Below are positions 8,376 through 16,878 of a DNA stretch of 64,000 nt, in pieces. The notes under the pieces were generated by a model. It was not told the DNA's origin. It did no database searches and saw only the letters and a program-made list of their open reading frames with translations. A program made the translations under genes and the position numbers. The stretch covers positions 62,001 to 126,000 of the forward strand of contig NZ_QGGZ01000006.1 of NCBI RefSeq assembly GCF_003148825.1. Reading direction: 5' to 3'. Numbering within the stretch: the first letter of the stretch is position 1; every line of letters begins with the position of its first letter. Source of the DNA: Streptomyces sp. CG 926 (GTDB lineage: Bacteria; Actinomycetota; Actinomycetes; Streptomycetales; Streptomycetaceae).

Positions 8376-9913
8376 ACCTGCGCCGCCCGCATACGGGGAA
8401 CACAGACCGCCATGACGAGCGCCGCGGCCGGCCACATCGCCAGCCCGAAGGCCACCGCCGCGTACACGGCCTTCCCGTCCGCCGCCAGGACGCCGGCGAA
8501 CACCGCCGCGTTGAGCAGCCCGGCCTCGGTGGCGAGCCAGGCCACCCACGGGTCGCGCCGGGCCAGCGCGCCCACCAGGCCCTGGACGAGGTAGGACAGG
8601 AACAGCAGCGCCATCCACGACACGCACAGGACCAGCACCCCCACCCACCACGGGGCCGGCGGCCAGAACAGCAGCACCACACCGATCAGGACGCCGGTCG
8701 TGGCGGCGGCCGCGACCCCCCGGCCGTCCTGGTCGGTGGCGTCGGCGGAACTCCTGGAGACGAAGAACGCCACCAGGTAGGCGAGCAGCGCGGCGCCGAG
8801 CGTCCCGAGGGCCGGCGCGCCCCATCGACCCAGTCCCACGAGCTGGGCGTACACCCCGGCGGCGGCGAGCAGCGAGCCCCACAGGAGGCGGGGCCGGGTG
8901 CCGGGTACGGACGAGGCCGGGATCGGGTGGCCGGACCCGGTGCGGACGGCCGGCGCCGCCGCGGGCGCATCGGCCCCCAAGGCGGTCGCCTTCCCGCGCC
9001 CGCCGGCCGGATCGGCCGCATTCCGAGGGCGCGGCCGGGGCTCGGGGCGGGGCCGGGGCCCGGGCCGGGGACGCGTCGCCGCCTTGCGCAAGCGGTCGAT
9101 CACCTGCTGCGCGTCGGCCGGTCGCGCCGCGGGCTCCTTGGCCAGCAGTTCCAGCACCAGCCGTTCCAGTTTCTCGGGCACCGAGGGCCGGGAGTCCCTG
9201 ATCGGGGTGGGCTCGCTGGTGAGGTGCTGCGAGAGCACCGACAGCCCGGAGCCGGTGAACGGCGGCCTGCCGGACAGCAGCTCGTACAACATGCAGCCGA
9301 GGGAGTACAGGTCGCTGCGGCCGTCGATGCGGCGGTCGCCGCGCGCCTGCTCCGGGGACATGTAGGTCGGCGTGCCGATGGCCGCGCCGGTGGCCGTCAG
9401 ACCGGTGCCGGTCTCCTCGGCGAGGCGGGCGATACCGAAGTCGCAGATGGTGACGTCGGCCTCGGCGGGCCCGTGGACCATGATGTTGGCCGGCTTGATG
9501 TCCCGGTGGACCACACCGGCCCCGTGTGCCGCGGCCAGGCCCTCACAGATCTGTACCGCCCACCGGACCACGGCGGCGGGATCCGCACCCGAGCGGTGTT
9601 CACCCAGCACGGCGGTCAGGGGCCGCCCCGGTACCAGCTCCATGACGAGGAACAGCACCGGGCTGCCGTCGACCTCGACCTCGCCGTGGTCGTGGACCGT
9701 CACGATCCGAGGGTGGGTCAGGCTCGCGGCCGTGCGGGCCTCTTTGCGGAAGCGCTCCTCCAGGAGGTGGTCGCCGGCCACGCCCCGGGAGATCACCTTG
9801 ACCGCGACCGCCCGGTCGAGTCGTAGGTCCCGGGCCTGCCACACCTCGCCCATCCCACCGGCCCCGAGCCTGCGCTCCAGCCGGTAACGCCCCTCCAGTA
9901 ACGCGCCCCGCAT
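8366..9913 (-). CDS. Membrane-anchored Hanks-type Ser/Thr protein kinase, TTA codon
   Basis: A 515-aa protein. The kinase domain (residues ~10-270) is complete: GAGGMGEVWQARD glycine loop, VAVKV lysine, HRDIKPANIM catalytic loop, DFG, and GTPTYMSPEQARGD activation segment. An Arg/Pro-rich linker (~290-330) leads to about six hydrophobic membrane segments in residues 355-510. There is no PASTA or other extracellular sensor domain. Codon 5 (9899-9901) is TTA, so translation probably depends on the bldA tRNA. The start at 9913 directly precedes the ALLEGRYRLERRLG kinase start; AAGGGG is upstream. Single-gene unit. Confidence 0.9.
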   Translation of the reverse strand: MRGALLEGRYRLERRLGAGGMGEVWQARDLRLDRAVAVKVISRGVAGDHLLEERFRKEARTAASLTHPRIVTVHDHGEVEVDGSPVLFLVMELVPGRPLTAVLGEHRSGADPAAVVRWAVQICEGLAAAHGAGVVHRDIKPANIMVHGPAEADVTICDFGIARLAEETGTGLTATGAAIGTPTYMSPEQARGDRRIDGRSDLYSLGCMLYELLSGRPPFTGSGLSVLSQHLTSEPTPIRDSRPSVPEKLERLVLELLAKEPAARPADAQQVIDRLRKAATRPRPGPRPRPEPRPRPRNAADPAGGRGKATALGADAPAAAPAVRTGSGHPIPASSVPGTRPRLLWGSLLAAAGVYAQLVGLGRWGAPALGTLGAALLAYLVAFFVSRSSADATDQDGRGVAAAATTGVLIGVVLLFWPPAPWWVGVLVLCVSWMALLFLSYLVQGLVGALARRDPWVAWLATEAGLLNAAVFAGVLAADGKAVYAAVAFGLAMWPAAALVMAVCVPRMRAAQVPA

Positions 9914-10041
9914 CGGAAGAACCCCTTCCCCGTTCCCGCGCCCTCCCCGGGCTGATCGCAGCCTACGCCCCTCCCGTGACCGTACGAGGGGGGTTGCGGG
10001 CAGCGGCCGCCTGCTCGGGGACGCCGAGGTCGGTATACGAC

Positions 10042-10099
10042 GAGGGCCTTCCGGTCCCGATGGGGACGTCGCCGTCCGCACCGGCCCCGGAAGGCCCTC
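10042..10099. terminator. Inverted repeat, likely terminator after etfA
   Basis: A perfect 13-bp stem, GAGGGCCTTCCGG (10042-10054) and CCGGAAGGCCCTC (10087-10099), encloses a 32-nt loop. It lies about 50 nt beyond the etfA stop and before the kinase gene on the same strand. There is no U-tract, as is usual in Streptomyces. Confidence 0.55.
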
Positions 10100-10151
10100 A
10101 CTCGTTCGTGCACCCGGTAGGCGACCGATCGCCTTCCCGGGATCGGGGCAC

Positions 10152-11114
10152 CTAGCCCTTGCGCGCCTTGATCTCGTCCGTCAGCTGCGGGACGACCGCG
10201 AAGAGGTCGCCGACGACGCCGTAGTCGACGAGGTCGAAGATCGGGGCCTCGGCGTCCTTGTTGACGGCCACGATGGTCTTCGAGGTCTGCATGCCGGCCC
10301 GGTGCTGGATCGCGCCCGAGATGCCGGAGGCGATGTACAGCTGCGGGGAGACCGACTTACCGGTCTGGCCGACCTGGTTGGAGTGCGGGTACCAGCCGGC
10401 GTCCACGGCGGCACGCGAGGCGCCGACAGCCGCACCGAGGGAGTCCGCGAGGTCCTCGATGATGTGGAAGTTCTCGGCACCGTTGACGCCACGGCCACCG
10501 GAGACGACGATCGCGGCCTCGGTCAGCTCGGGGCGGCCGGTCGACTCGCGCGGGGTGCGAGCGGTGACCTTGGTGCCGGTGGCCAAGGCGCCGAAGGTGA
10601 CGGCGAGCGCCTCGACGGCGCCGGCGGCCGGAGCGGCCTCGACCGGGGCCGAGTTCGGCTTCACGGTGATGACCGGAGTGCCCTTGGAGACGCGGGACTT
10701 GGTGGTGAACGACGCGGCGAAGGCGGCCTGCGTCGCGACCGGGCCCTCGTCACCCGCCTCCAGGTCGGTGGCGTCGGTGATGATGCCCGAACCGATACGG
10801 ACGGCCAGGCGTGCGGCGATCTCCTTGCCCTCGGCGGAGGACGGGACGAGCACGGCGGCCGGGGACACGGCCTCGTACGCGGCCTGGAGCGCGTCCACCT
10901 TCGGTACCACGAGGTACTCGGTGAACTCGGGGGCGTCGGCGGTGAGGACCTTGACCGCGCCGTGCTCGGCGAGCACCGCGGCGGTGGCGTCGGCACCGGC
11001 GCCCAGGGCGACGGCGACGGGCTCGCCGATGCGGCGGGCGAGCGTCAGCAGCTCGAGGGTGGGCTTGCGGACGGCGCCGTCCACGTGGTCGACGTAGACG
11101 AGAACTTCAGCCAT
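10152..11114 (-). CDS. etfA: Electron transfer flavoprotein alpha subunit
   Basis: A 320-aa protein with the EtfA signature in its C-terminal FAD domain: GGRGVNG, GASRAAVDAGW, QVGQTGKSVSP, IASGISGAIQH and the terminal DLFAVVPQL. With EtfB it forms the FAD/AMP heterodimer that carries electrons from acyl-CoA dehydrogenases to the quinone pool via ETF:QO. The ATG at 11114 follows GGAGAG at a typical spacing. It is 58 bp downstream of etfB on the same strand, one operon. The two acyl-CoA dehydrogenases at 58.8-61.2 kb could be electron donors, but linkage is only by family. Confidence 0.97.
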   Translation of the reverse strand: MAEVLVYVDHVDGAVRKPTLELLTLARRIGEPVAVALGAGADATAAVLAEHGAVKVLTADAPEFTEYLVVPKVDALQAAYEAVSPAAVLVPSSAEGKEIAARLAVRIGSGIITDATDLEAGDEGPVATQAAFAASFTTKSRVSKGTPVITVKPNSAPVEAAPAAGAVEALAVTFGALATGTKVTARTPRESTGRPELTEAAIVVSGGRGVNGAENFHIIEDLADSLGAAVGASRAAVDAGWYPHSNQVGQTGKSVSPQLYIASGISGAIQHRAGMQTSKTIVAVNKDAEAPIFDLVDYGVVGDLFAVVPQLTDEIKARKG

Positions 11115-11172
11115 GGGACTGCTCTCCTGCGATTGCGAAGTGTCTGGGGGCTAAGAGGGGTGGCCGAAGTTC

Positions 11173-11958
11173 TTAGATGAACTTCTGGCCGGCCAGGAAC
11201 TCGGCCAGCTGCTTGCCGCCCTCGCCCTCGTCCTTGACGATCGTGCCGGCGGTGCGGGCCGGGCGCTGCGCCGCGGAGTCGACCGCGGTCCAGGAGCCCT
11301 CGAGGCCGACCTCGTCGGACTCCAGGTCCAGGTCGGACAGGTCCCAGGACTCGACCGGCTTCTTCTTGGCGGCCATGATGCCCTTGAAGGACGGGTAGCG
11401 GGCCTCGCCCGACTGGTCCGTCACCGAGACGAGCGCGGGGAGGGAGGCCTCCAGCTGCTCGCTCGCGGTGTCGCCGTCACGGCGGCCGGTCACGGTGCCG
11501 TCCTCGACCTTGACCTCGGAGAGCAGGGTGACCTGCGGGACGCCCAGGCGCTCGGCCAGGATCGCCGGCAGCACACCCATGGTGCCGTCGGTCGACGCCA
11601 TACCGGTGATGACCAGGTCGTAGCCGGCCTTCTCGATCGCCTTGGCGAGCACCAGAGAGGTGCCCATGACGTCGCTGCCGTGCAGGTCGTCGTCCTCGAC
11701 GTGGATGGCCTTGTCGGCGCCCATCGAGAGCGCCTTGCGCAGCGCGTCCTTGGCGTCCTCGGGGCCCACCGTCAGGACGGTGATCTCGGCATCGTCGGCC
11801 TCGTCGGCGATCTGCAGCGCCTGCTCGACGGCGTACTCGTCGAGCTCCGACAGCAGGCCGTCGACGTCGTCACGGTTGACGGTCAAGTCCTCGGTGAACT
11901 GCCGGTCGCCCGTGGCGTCGGGCACGTACTTCACACAGACAACGATCCTCAGGCTCAC
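11173..11958 (-). CDS. etfB: Electron transfer flavoprotein beta subunit
   Basis: A 261-aa protein with the EtfB N-terminus (RIVVCVKYVPDA), the AMP/adenine-binding core (VLTVGPEDAKDALRKALSMGADKAIH) and the loop GMASTDGTMGVLP. It is the first gene of the etfBA operon. The GTG at 11958 is preceded by a GTAGGAGAG ribosome-binding site. Cytosolic partner of EtfA in electron transfer from dehydrogenases. Confidence 0.97.
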   Translation of the reverse strand: MSLRIVVCVKYVPDATGDRQFTEDLTVNRDDVDGLLSELDEYAVEQALQIADEADDAEITVLTVGPEDAKDALRKALSMGADKAIHVEDDDLHGSDVMGTSLVLAKAIEKAGYDLVITGMASTDGTMGVLPAILAERLGVPQVTLLSEVKVEDGTVTGRRDGDTASEQLEASLPALVSVTDQSGEARYPSFKGIMAAKKKPVESWDLSDLDLESDEVGLEGSWTAVDSAAQRPARTAGTIVKDEGEGGKQLAEFLAGQKFI

Positions 11959-12158
11959 GCCGGCTCTCCTACCGCATCGTCTTTTCTGGTACCGCCTTAT
12001 GCAGGCAGCATAGGCGCCTTGTCGGGCGGATCCCGGTCGGGGCGGCCCGCGCTCCGAAGGGAATGTTACTCGTCAGTACACCGTGGGTCCCGCCAAGTCG
12101 CAAGGCTGCCGAGCTGTGATCTGCCCAACGCCGTCCGACCCTCCCAAGCAGGGACGAT

Positions 12159-12734
12159 TCAGTCGCGCAACGCGTTGAAGCGCCCCTGGTGGTACAGCAG
12201 GGGGCGACCTTCCCCGGCCGGATCCCCGACGACCGCCTCAGCGATGATCACACGATGTTCACCGGCGGGCACACGGGCCACCACCCGGCAGACCAGCCAG
12301 GCCAGTACGCCGTCCAGCACCGGCACCCCGTGCGGGCCCGCGGCCCAGCCGGTCGGCGGACCGAAACGGTCGGCTCCGCTGCGGGCGAACAACCCCGCCA
12401 GCTCCCGTTGGTGCTCGCCGAGTATGTGGACGCCGAGGTACTCGCTGTCGCGCACCGCGGGCCAGCTGGAGGCCCCGGTGCCGATCGTGAAGGACAGCAG
12501 CGGCGGATCGGCGGAGACGGAGTTGAGCGAGGTGGCGGTGAACCCCACCGGGCGGCCGCCGTCCTGGGCGGTGATCACGGCGACGCCGGCGGCGTGCTGC
12601 CGGAAGACCGAGCGCAGCAGGTCGGGCGAACCGGGGCGGGTCGCGCCGGCGGCCGGCGCGGAGCCGGGACGGGTGGACATCGGGGAGCGGGGGGACGGAG
12701 CCGTGGGGACCGTCGGGACTGTCGGAGCAGTCAT
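12159..12734 (-). CDS. Flavin reductase family protein (FMN-binding split barrel)
   Basis: A 191-aa protein. After ~45 low-complexity Thr/Pro/Ala residues the flavin-reductase fold begins at LRSVFRQHAAGVAVIT and continues through GFTATSLNSVSADPPLLSF, GASSWPAVRDSEYLGVHIL and the C-terminal HRVIIAEAV...LLYHQGRFNAL. Such proteins supply reduced FMN to two-component monooxygenases or act as oxidoreductases. The leader peptide 60 nt upstream on the same strand points to a role in sulfur or cysteine metabolism. The ATG at 12734 is chosen; an internal ATG (MSTRPG) is possible. No partner monooxygenase lies beside it. Confidence 0.85.
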   Translation of the reverse strand: MTAPTVPTVPTAPSPRSPMSTRPGSAPAAGATRPGSPDLLRSVFRQHAAGVAVITAQDGGRPVGFTATSLNSVSADPPLLSFTIGTGASSWPAVRDSEYLGVHILGEHQRELAGLFARSGADRFGPPTGWAAGPHGVPVLDGVLAWLVCRVVARVPAGEHRVIIAEAVVGDPAGEGRPLLYHQGRFNALRD

Positions 12735-12795
12735 CAGGGTTCTGCCTTCTGCCGCGGGACGCGCGGGCGCTGTCGAGGATCGGGGGCCGGTGTGT

Positions 12796-12876
12796 TCAGT
12801 GGGCCCGACAGCGCGCGCTCGCGTGGCGGACGAGGTCCACATGGACCCGTCCGTAGAGCAGGAGTTCATACCGCAT
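12796..12876 (-). CDS. 26-residue cysteine-type putative leader peptide
   Basis: A short ORF, ATG 12876 to TGA 12796, encodes MRYELLLYGRVHVDLVRHAS followed by ARCRAH. The core R.HVDL.R..SA.CR matches the actinobacterial putative-leader-peptide family found upstream of sulfur and cysteine assimilation genes. In that family, ribosome stalling at Cys codons near the end is thought to control downstream expression. It ends 61 nt before the flavin reductase start, same strand. The ribosome-binding site is weak, which is common for this family. Confidence 0.75.
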   Translation of the reverse strand: MRYELLLYGRVHVDLVRHASARCRAH

Positions 12877-13055
12877 GCCGCCAGCCTGGCGATCTCCCGT
12901 GGACACAGTCAAGCGAGATCGGGCAGATGTCAGGCGCGTCACGCTGTGTGCGGGCGTGCGCACCGGCGCCTCGGGCCCCTCGACGGTGGGCCGCCCGGCG
13001 GTGAGGCCGTGGCGCCCGGCGGTGATGTCCGGGCCCCCGGCGGCCAGGCCCCGCG

Positions 13056-13385
13056 TCATACGGCGGCCCCCAGGGCGGCGATCACGTCCACCTTGCGCGG
13101 CATCCCGGCGGCCCGCCGCACGATGTGGCCCGCCGAGTCCAGGACCAGTACGGTCGGGGTCTTCTCGATCCCGAGGGCCCGCACCAGATCGAGCCGCTCC
13201 TCGGCGTCGATCTCGATGTGCGCCACCCCGTCCACCATCGCGGCGACCTCGGCGAGGATCCGCCGCGTGGCCCGGCAGGGCTGGCAGAAGGCGCTGGAGA
13301 ACTGCACGAGGGTGGCCCGCTCCCCCGGTCGCGCGCCCAGTTCGGCGGCGCCCAGCCGGGCCCGCACGTCTTCCTGCCCCAGCAC
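13056..13385 (-). CDS. Thioredoxin-family protein
   Basis: A 109-aa single-domain thioredoxin fold: ATLVQFSSAFCQPCRATRRIL with the redox pair in FCQPC around residues 34-37, then the conserved cis-Pro segment EKTPTVLVLD. It probably acts as a cytoplasmic thiol-disulfide reductant; there is no signal peptide. The GTG at 13385 is the first start in the frame. It lies upstream of the leader peptide and flavin reductase on the same strand, which fits a small sulfur-redox group, although a 180-nt gap and the leader suggest separate promoters. Confidence 0.85.
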   Translation of the reverse strand: MLGQEDVRARLGAAELGARPGERATLVQFSSAFCQPCRATRRILAEVAAMVDGVAHIEIDAEERLDLVRALGIEKTPTVLVLDSAGHIVRRAAGMPRKVDVIAALGAAV

Positions 13386-13619
13386 CCGCGCTCCCGTCGC
13401 CGTATTCGTCCGCGTACATCATCCCCGTACGCTCGTCCGTGCAACCGAGCACCCGGCGGGGCCGCTACATTCCCGGCGTGATGAGAATCTCTCCGGGCAG
13501 GGGCGTCTGGACTGGCCAGCGGGCCGCGTATGGGGCACGATCCCCATGGTCGCGTACCTACGCTTCCGTAACTTCCGGCCGGGAGCACCTCCCCAGGCAG
13601 AAAGCGGGGTCTCCCCACC

Positions 13620-14342
13620 ATGGCTGAGCTCGTCTACCCTCCCGTGATCGGCGCCGCGCACGGACTCTTCCGCGCGCTGGACATCCGTATCGACATGAAG
13701 GGCACCGAGAACATCCCCCGCAAGGGCGGTGCGGTCCTGGTGTCGAACCACATCGGATACCTCGACTTCATCTTCGCCGGCCTGACGGCGCGGCCGCAGA
13801 AGCGCCTGGTCCGCTTCATGGCGAAGGAGTCGGTGTTCCGGCACAAGGTGTCCGGCCCGCTGATGCGCGCGATGAAGCACATCCCCGTCGACCGCAAGCA
13901 GGGTGAGGCCGCCTACCAGCACGCCTTGGACTCGCTGCGATCCGGCGAGATCATCGGCGTCTTCCCGGAGGCGACGATCTCCCAGTCCTTCACGCTCAAG
14001 AGCTTCAAGTCGGGTGCGGCGCGCATGGCGCAGGAGGCCGGCGTCCCGCTGATCCCCGTGGCGCTGTGGGGCACCCAGCGGCTGTGGACCAAGGGCCGCC
14101 CGAAGAACCTCAAGCGCAGCCACATCCCGGTGACGATGCGTGTGGGCGAGCCCGTGGAGGCCCCGGCCGACCAGTACGCCGGCGCCATCACCCGCCGGGT
14201 GCGCGAACGCGTACAGGAGCTGCTCGACGCGGCGCAGCGCGCCTACCCGGACAAGCCGAAGGGCACCGACGACTCCTGGTGGCTGCCGGCCCACCTCGGC
14301 GGCACCGCGCCGACGGCGGCCGAGGTCCGCGAGGCGGGCTGA
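13620..14342 (+). CDS. 1-acyl-sn-glycerol-3-phosphate acyltransferase (PlsC family)
   Basis: A 240-aa acyltransferase. The catalytic NHxxxxD motif is NHIGYLD near residues 41-47. The substrate-binding FPEG motif appears as FPEATISQ, as is common in actinobacteria. It probably esterifies lysophosphatidate, or another acyl acceptor, with acyl-CoA at the inner membrane face. The ATG at 13620 is fixed by the conserved start of the family (V..PVI.AA..LFR.L). It is divergent from the thioredoxin gene and followed by a strong terminator. Confidence 0.9.
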   Translation: MAELVYPPVIGAAHGLFRALDIRIDMKGTENIPRKGGAVLVSNHIGYLDFIFAGLTARPQKRLVRFMAKESVFRHKVSGPLMRAMKHIPVDRKQGEAAYQHALDSLRSGEIIGVFPEATISQSFTLKSFKSGAARMAQEAGVPLIPVALWGTQRLWTKGRPKNLKRSHIPVTMRVGEPVEAPADQYAGAITRRVRERVQELLDAAQRAYPDKPKGTDDSWWLPAHLGGTAPTAAEVREAG

Positions 14343-14363
14343 CCCCTTCCGCTCCTGACGAGG

Positions 14364-14396
14364 GCCTCCCGGACCGCGAGGCGGTCCCGGAGGCCG
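14364..14396. terminator. Bidirectional hairpin between convergent genes
   Basis: A 15-nt arm (14364-14378) pairs with 14382-14396 with one C-C mismatch, and the loop is GAG. It lies between the convergent acyltransferase and secreted-peptide genes, 20 nt from each. Confidence 0.75.
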
Positions 14397-14415
14397 AGGG
14401 CGGGCGCGGCGCCCG

Positions 14416-14823
14416 TCAGTGGTCTCCGCCGGGGGGCCCGCACGGGGCGGCGAAGCACTGCCACTGCTGTTCCCCGTTCGGGACGTGCACCCCGCCTTCG
14501 TCGTGCCGGCCGGGACGGTGGTCATCCCGCTTGTCGTGGCGGTCCCGCCTGTCGCGGTGATCCCTCTTGTCGTGATCGCGCTTGTCGTGGTGGTCCTCTT
14601 CCGGCGTGGTGCCGCCGGGGGCCTCGCACGGGGCCGCGAAACATTGCCACTGCTGCCCCTTGTCCGGGACGTGCACCCCGCCGTCGGAGCCGTCCGCCAC
14701 GATCGTGTGCGGCGACGCGGGGGTGGCGGCGAAGGCGGTCGTGGGGACGAGCACGCCTCCCGCCGCGATGGCGGTCGAGGCTACGAGCAGTGCGAGGCGT
14801 CGGGGTCGAAAGAGGCGGGTCAT
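14416..14823 (-). CDS. Secreted 135-aa protein with duplicated Cys motif
   Basis: A Sec signal peptide (MTRLFRPRRL, a hydrophobic stretch, and an AFAA cleavage site near residue 32) is followed by two near-identical units. These read GGVHVPDKGQQWQCFAAPC and GGVHVPNGEQQWQCFAAPC, each followed by a Pro-Gly-Gly segment. Between them lies a ~35-residue highly charged linker made almost entirely of Asp, His, Lys and Arg (DKRDHDKRDHRDRRD). The second unit ends the protein. Each unit has two Cys spaced CFAAPC, suggesting a disulfide or metal-binding knob; the His-rich linker could bind metal. The ATG has a GAGGAGAAC ribosome-binding site. I do not recognise the family; function unknown. Confidence 0.8.
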   Translation of the reverse strand: MTRLFRPRRLALLVASTAIAAGGVLVPTTAFAATPASPHTIVADGSDGGVHVPDKGQQWQCFAAPCEAPGGTTPEEDHHDKRDHDKRDHRDRRDRHDKRDDHRPGRHDEGGVHVPNGEQQWQCFAAPCGPPGGDH

Positions 14824-14971
14824 GAGTGTTCTCCTCGTGAAGGAAGCCGGAGTGGACCCCTCCAGTACGCCGCATCCCTCACCTCCCGTCACGTCGCTGC
14901 ATCTCGTGGCTTGACGGATCGCCGAGCCTCTGATTTCGGCTCGGCTCGGCTCGTCGGCCGTAGGAGCCCGC

Positions 14972-15535
14972 TCAGCCCTCCCCCTCCCCCTCCCGCCTCC
15001 GGCGGCGGTGGGCCGCGACCCTGGCCCGGGTGGCACAACTACCGGAGCAGTAGCGGCGCGTACTGCCAGGGCCGGTGGCGAGGAAGAGGCGCCCACAGCT
15101 CTCGGCGGCGCAGGAGCCCCAGGCGATCCGCCCGTACTCCGTGAGCAGTTGGGCGAGCGCGAGGGCGCCCGAGGCGAGGAACCACTCGCCCCAGCCGGCC
15201 TCCTCGCCCCGGTCGACATGCAGGTGCCAAGGGTGCCCGTCGTGGCGGGTGAGGCGGGGACGGGTGCCGTACTCCGCGAAGAGGGCGTTGACGGCCTCGG
15301 CGGCGCGGTCCTCGTCGCCCTCGCCCAGCACCGCCACCATCCGCCGGGCCGCGGCGCGCAGTTCCGCCGCGCTCGCTTCGCAGAACACCTCCTCCGTGAG
15401 GTCGGCGGGGCGCTCCCCGTGCCCGGCCAGCAGCTCCGCGAGTTCGGCGCGCGGCAGGTCGGGGGTCGTCCGGACCGCTTCGGCGAGGTCGATCAGCCGA
15501 CGGGCCGCCGAGAGGCCCTCCTGCGGGTCACCCAT
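14972..15535 (-). CDS. CGNR zinc-finger (ABATE domain) transcriptional regulator
   Basis: A 187-aa protein with an N-terminal ABATE-type stress domain (RRLIDLAEAV...LHV) and a C-terminal CGNR-type zinc finger: CGRLFLAT followed by RRYCSGSCATRARVAAHRRRR, giving Cys ligands in CxxxxC and CSxxC arrangement with a basic tail. The family binds DNA and often controls an adjacent exporter. Here it is divergent from an MFS gene with an 80-bp shared promoter that contains an inverted repeat. The ATG at 15535 is at the start of the conserved region. Confidence 0.85.
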   Translation of the reverse strand: MGDPQEGLSAARRLIDLAEAVRTTPDLPRAELAELLAGHGERPADLTEEVFCEASAAELRAAARRMVAVLGEGDEDRAAEAVNALFAEYGTRPRLTRHDGHPWHLHVDRGEEAGWGEWFLASGALALAQLLTEYGRIAWGSCAAESCGRLFLATGPGSTRRYCSGSCATRARVAAHRRRRREGEGEG

Positions 15536-15567
15536 CCCCAGGTCCTTTCGCCCTACACGGACATCAC

Positions 15568-15595
15568 GTAACGTCTTGTGCGCCTATCGCGTTAC
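15568..15595. promoter_or_regulatory. Candidate operator between CGNR regulator and MFS gene
   Basis: Arms GTAACG (15568-15573) and CGTTAC (15590-15595) are inverted with centres 22 bp apart, about two helical turns, in the 80-bp divergent intergenic region. This suits a dimeric repressor controlling both genes. Confidence 0.4.
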
Positions 15596-15615
15596 AGCGT
15601 ATCGGGGAGGGGTCC

Positions 15616-16878
15616 ATGGGCGGTTTCGGGCGATACCTGGCGGCGGCGCTGGCCGCGCGCATCGCCTCGGAGGGCATGGGCATGGCCGTGGTGCTGCTCG
15701 CCCTGGAGCGCACCGGGAGCGCGGCGCACGGGGCGTTCGTCCTGACGGCCTGGCTGGCCCCGCACGTCCTGGCCGCCCCGCTCGCAGGGGCGGCCGCCCG
15801 GACCCGTCGACCGCGCCTGTTCCACGCGGGAGCCCTGGCCGGTTTCGCGACGGCCGTCGCGGCGCTGACCCTCCTGCTCGGCCGGGCCCCCGTACCGCTG
15901 GTCCTGGCCGTGGCCGTGCTCGGCGGCTCCTGCGGGCCGATGGTGACGGGCGGGCTGTCCAGCCTGATCACCGCCCTGGTCCCGGCCGGACCCGGGCGGG
16001 ACCGGGCGTACGGCTGGGACGCCGCGACCTACAACGCGGCGGCGGTCACCGCGCCGGCGGTGGTCGGACTGGTCGCGGCGCTGGGCTCGGCCGGGCCCGC
16101 CATGGCCGTCCTGGCGGCGTCGGGAGCCTTGGCGGCGGCGCTGGCGGCCACCCTCCCGTACGAGGACCGGGGCGCGGGCGACGGCGCGGGCCCGGTCCCC
16201 GGCACACCCCGGGCCGGGCTGGGCGCGGGCCTCGCGGCCCTGTGGCGGATCCGGGAGCTGCGGGCGGTCACCTCGGCCACGACCCTGGGCTTCGTGGGCA
16301 TCGGCTCGCTCACCACGGTCTCGGTGCTGCTGGCGACGGAGCTCGGCAGCCCGGGCGGTGGGGGCGTGCTGATGACGGCATTCGCTGTGGGCGCGCTGGG
16401 CGGCTCGCTCACACTGGGCCGGATCACCTCCGTGGAGCCCGGCCGGCTGGTGCGGTGGGCGCTGGCCGGGACCGGGGCGGCCCTCGCGGCGGCGGCGTTC
16501 GCCCCGTCGTTGCCCGTGACGGCGGCGGTGTTCGCCCTCGCCGGGGTGTGCGACGGGCCGCTGCTCACGGCGACGCTGCGGATCCGCGCGCGCTACGCGC
16601 CGGAGGGGGTGCGGACCCAGGTGTTCACCCTGGGCGCGGGGCTGAAGCTGACGGCCGCGTCGGCCGGGGCGGCCCTGGTGGGGCTCGCGGCCGACGCGCC
16701 CGCGGCGGCGCTGCTGGCCGGGATCGCCGGGCTGCTGCTCGCGGCGGCGCTGCTGCACACGCTGACGGTGCCGCGGGAGTCGGGCCGCACCGCCGGTACC
16801 GTGACCGCGGGCGCTACAGAGCCGTCGGCAGGTTCCGCCACAACCGCGGCCGGTCCGCGGACTCCTGAAGGGCCTTGA
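15616..16878 (+). CDS. MFS transporter, probable efflux protein
   Basis: A 420-aa protein with about 12 hydrophobic segments arranged in two halves and a loop near residue 190 separating them. The Gly/Ala-rich helices and lack of any binding domain fit the actinobacterial drug-efflux branch of the major facilitator superfamily. The substrate is unknown; its divergent CGNR regulator suggests inducible export. The C-terminal 65 bp overlap the 3' end of the convergent transglutaminase gene, so the last ~20 residues are constrained by both frames. Confidence 0.88.
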   Translation: MGGFGRYLAAALAARIASEGMGMAVVLLALERTGSAAHGAFVLTAWLAPHVLAAPLAGAAARTRRPRLFHAGALAGFATAVAALTLLLGRAPVPLVLAVAVLGGSCGPMVTGGLSSLITALVPAGPGRDRAYGWDAATYNAAAVTAPAVVGLVAALGSAGPAMAVLAASGALAAALAATLPYEDRGAGDGAGPVPGTPRAGLGAGLAALWRIRELRAVTSATTLGFVGIGSLTTVSVLLATELGSPGGGGVLMTAFAVGALGGSLTLGRITSVEPGRLVRWALAGTGAALAAAAFAPSLPVTAAVFALAGVCDGPLLTATLRIRARYAPEGVRTQVFTLGAGLKLTAASAGAALVGLAADAPAAALLAGIAGLLLAAALLHTLTVPRESGRTAGTVTAGATEPSAGSATTAAGPRTPEGP

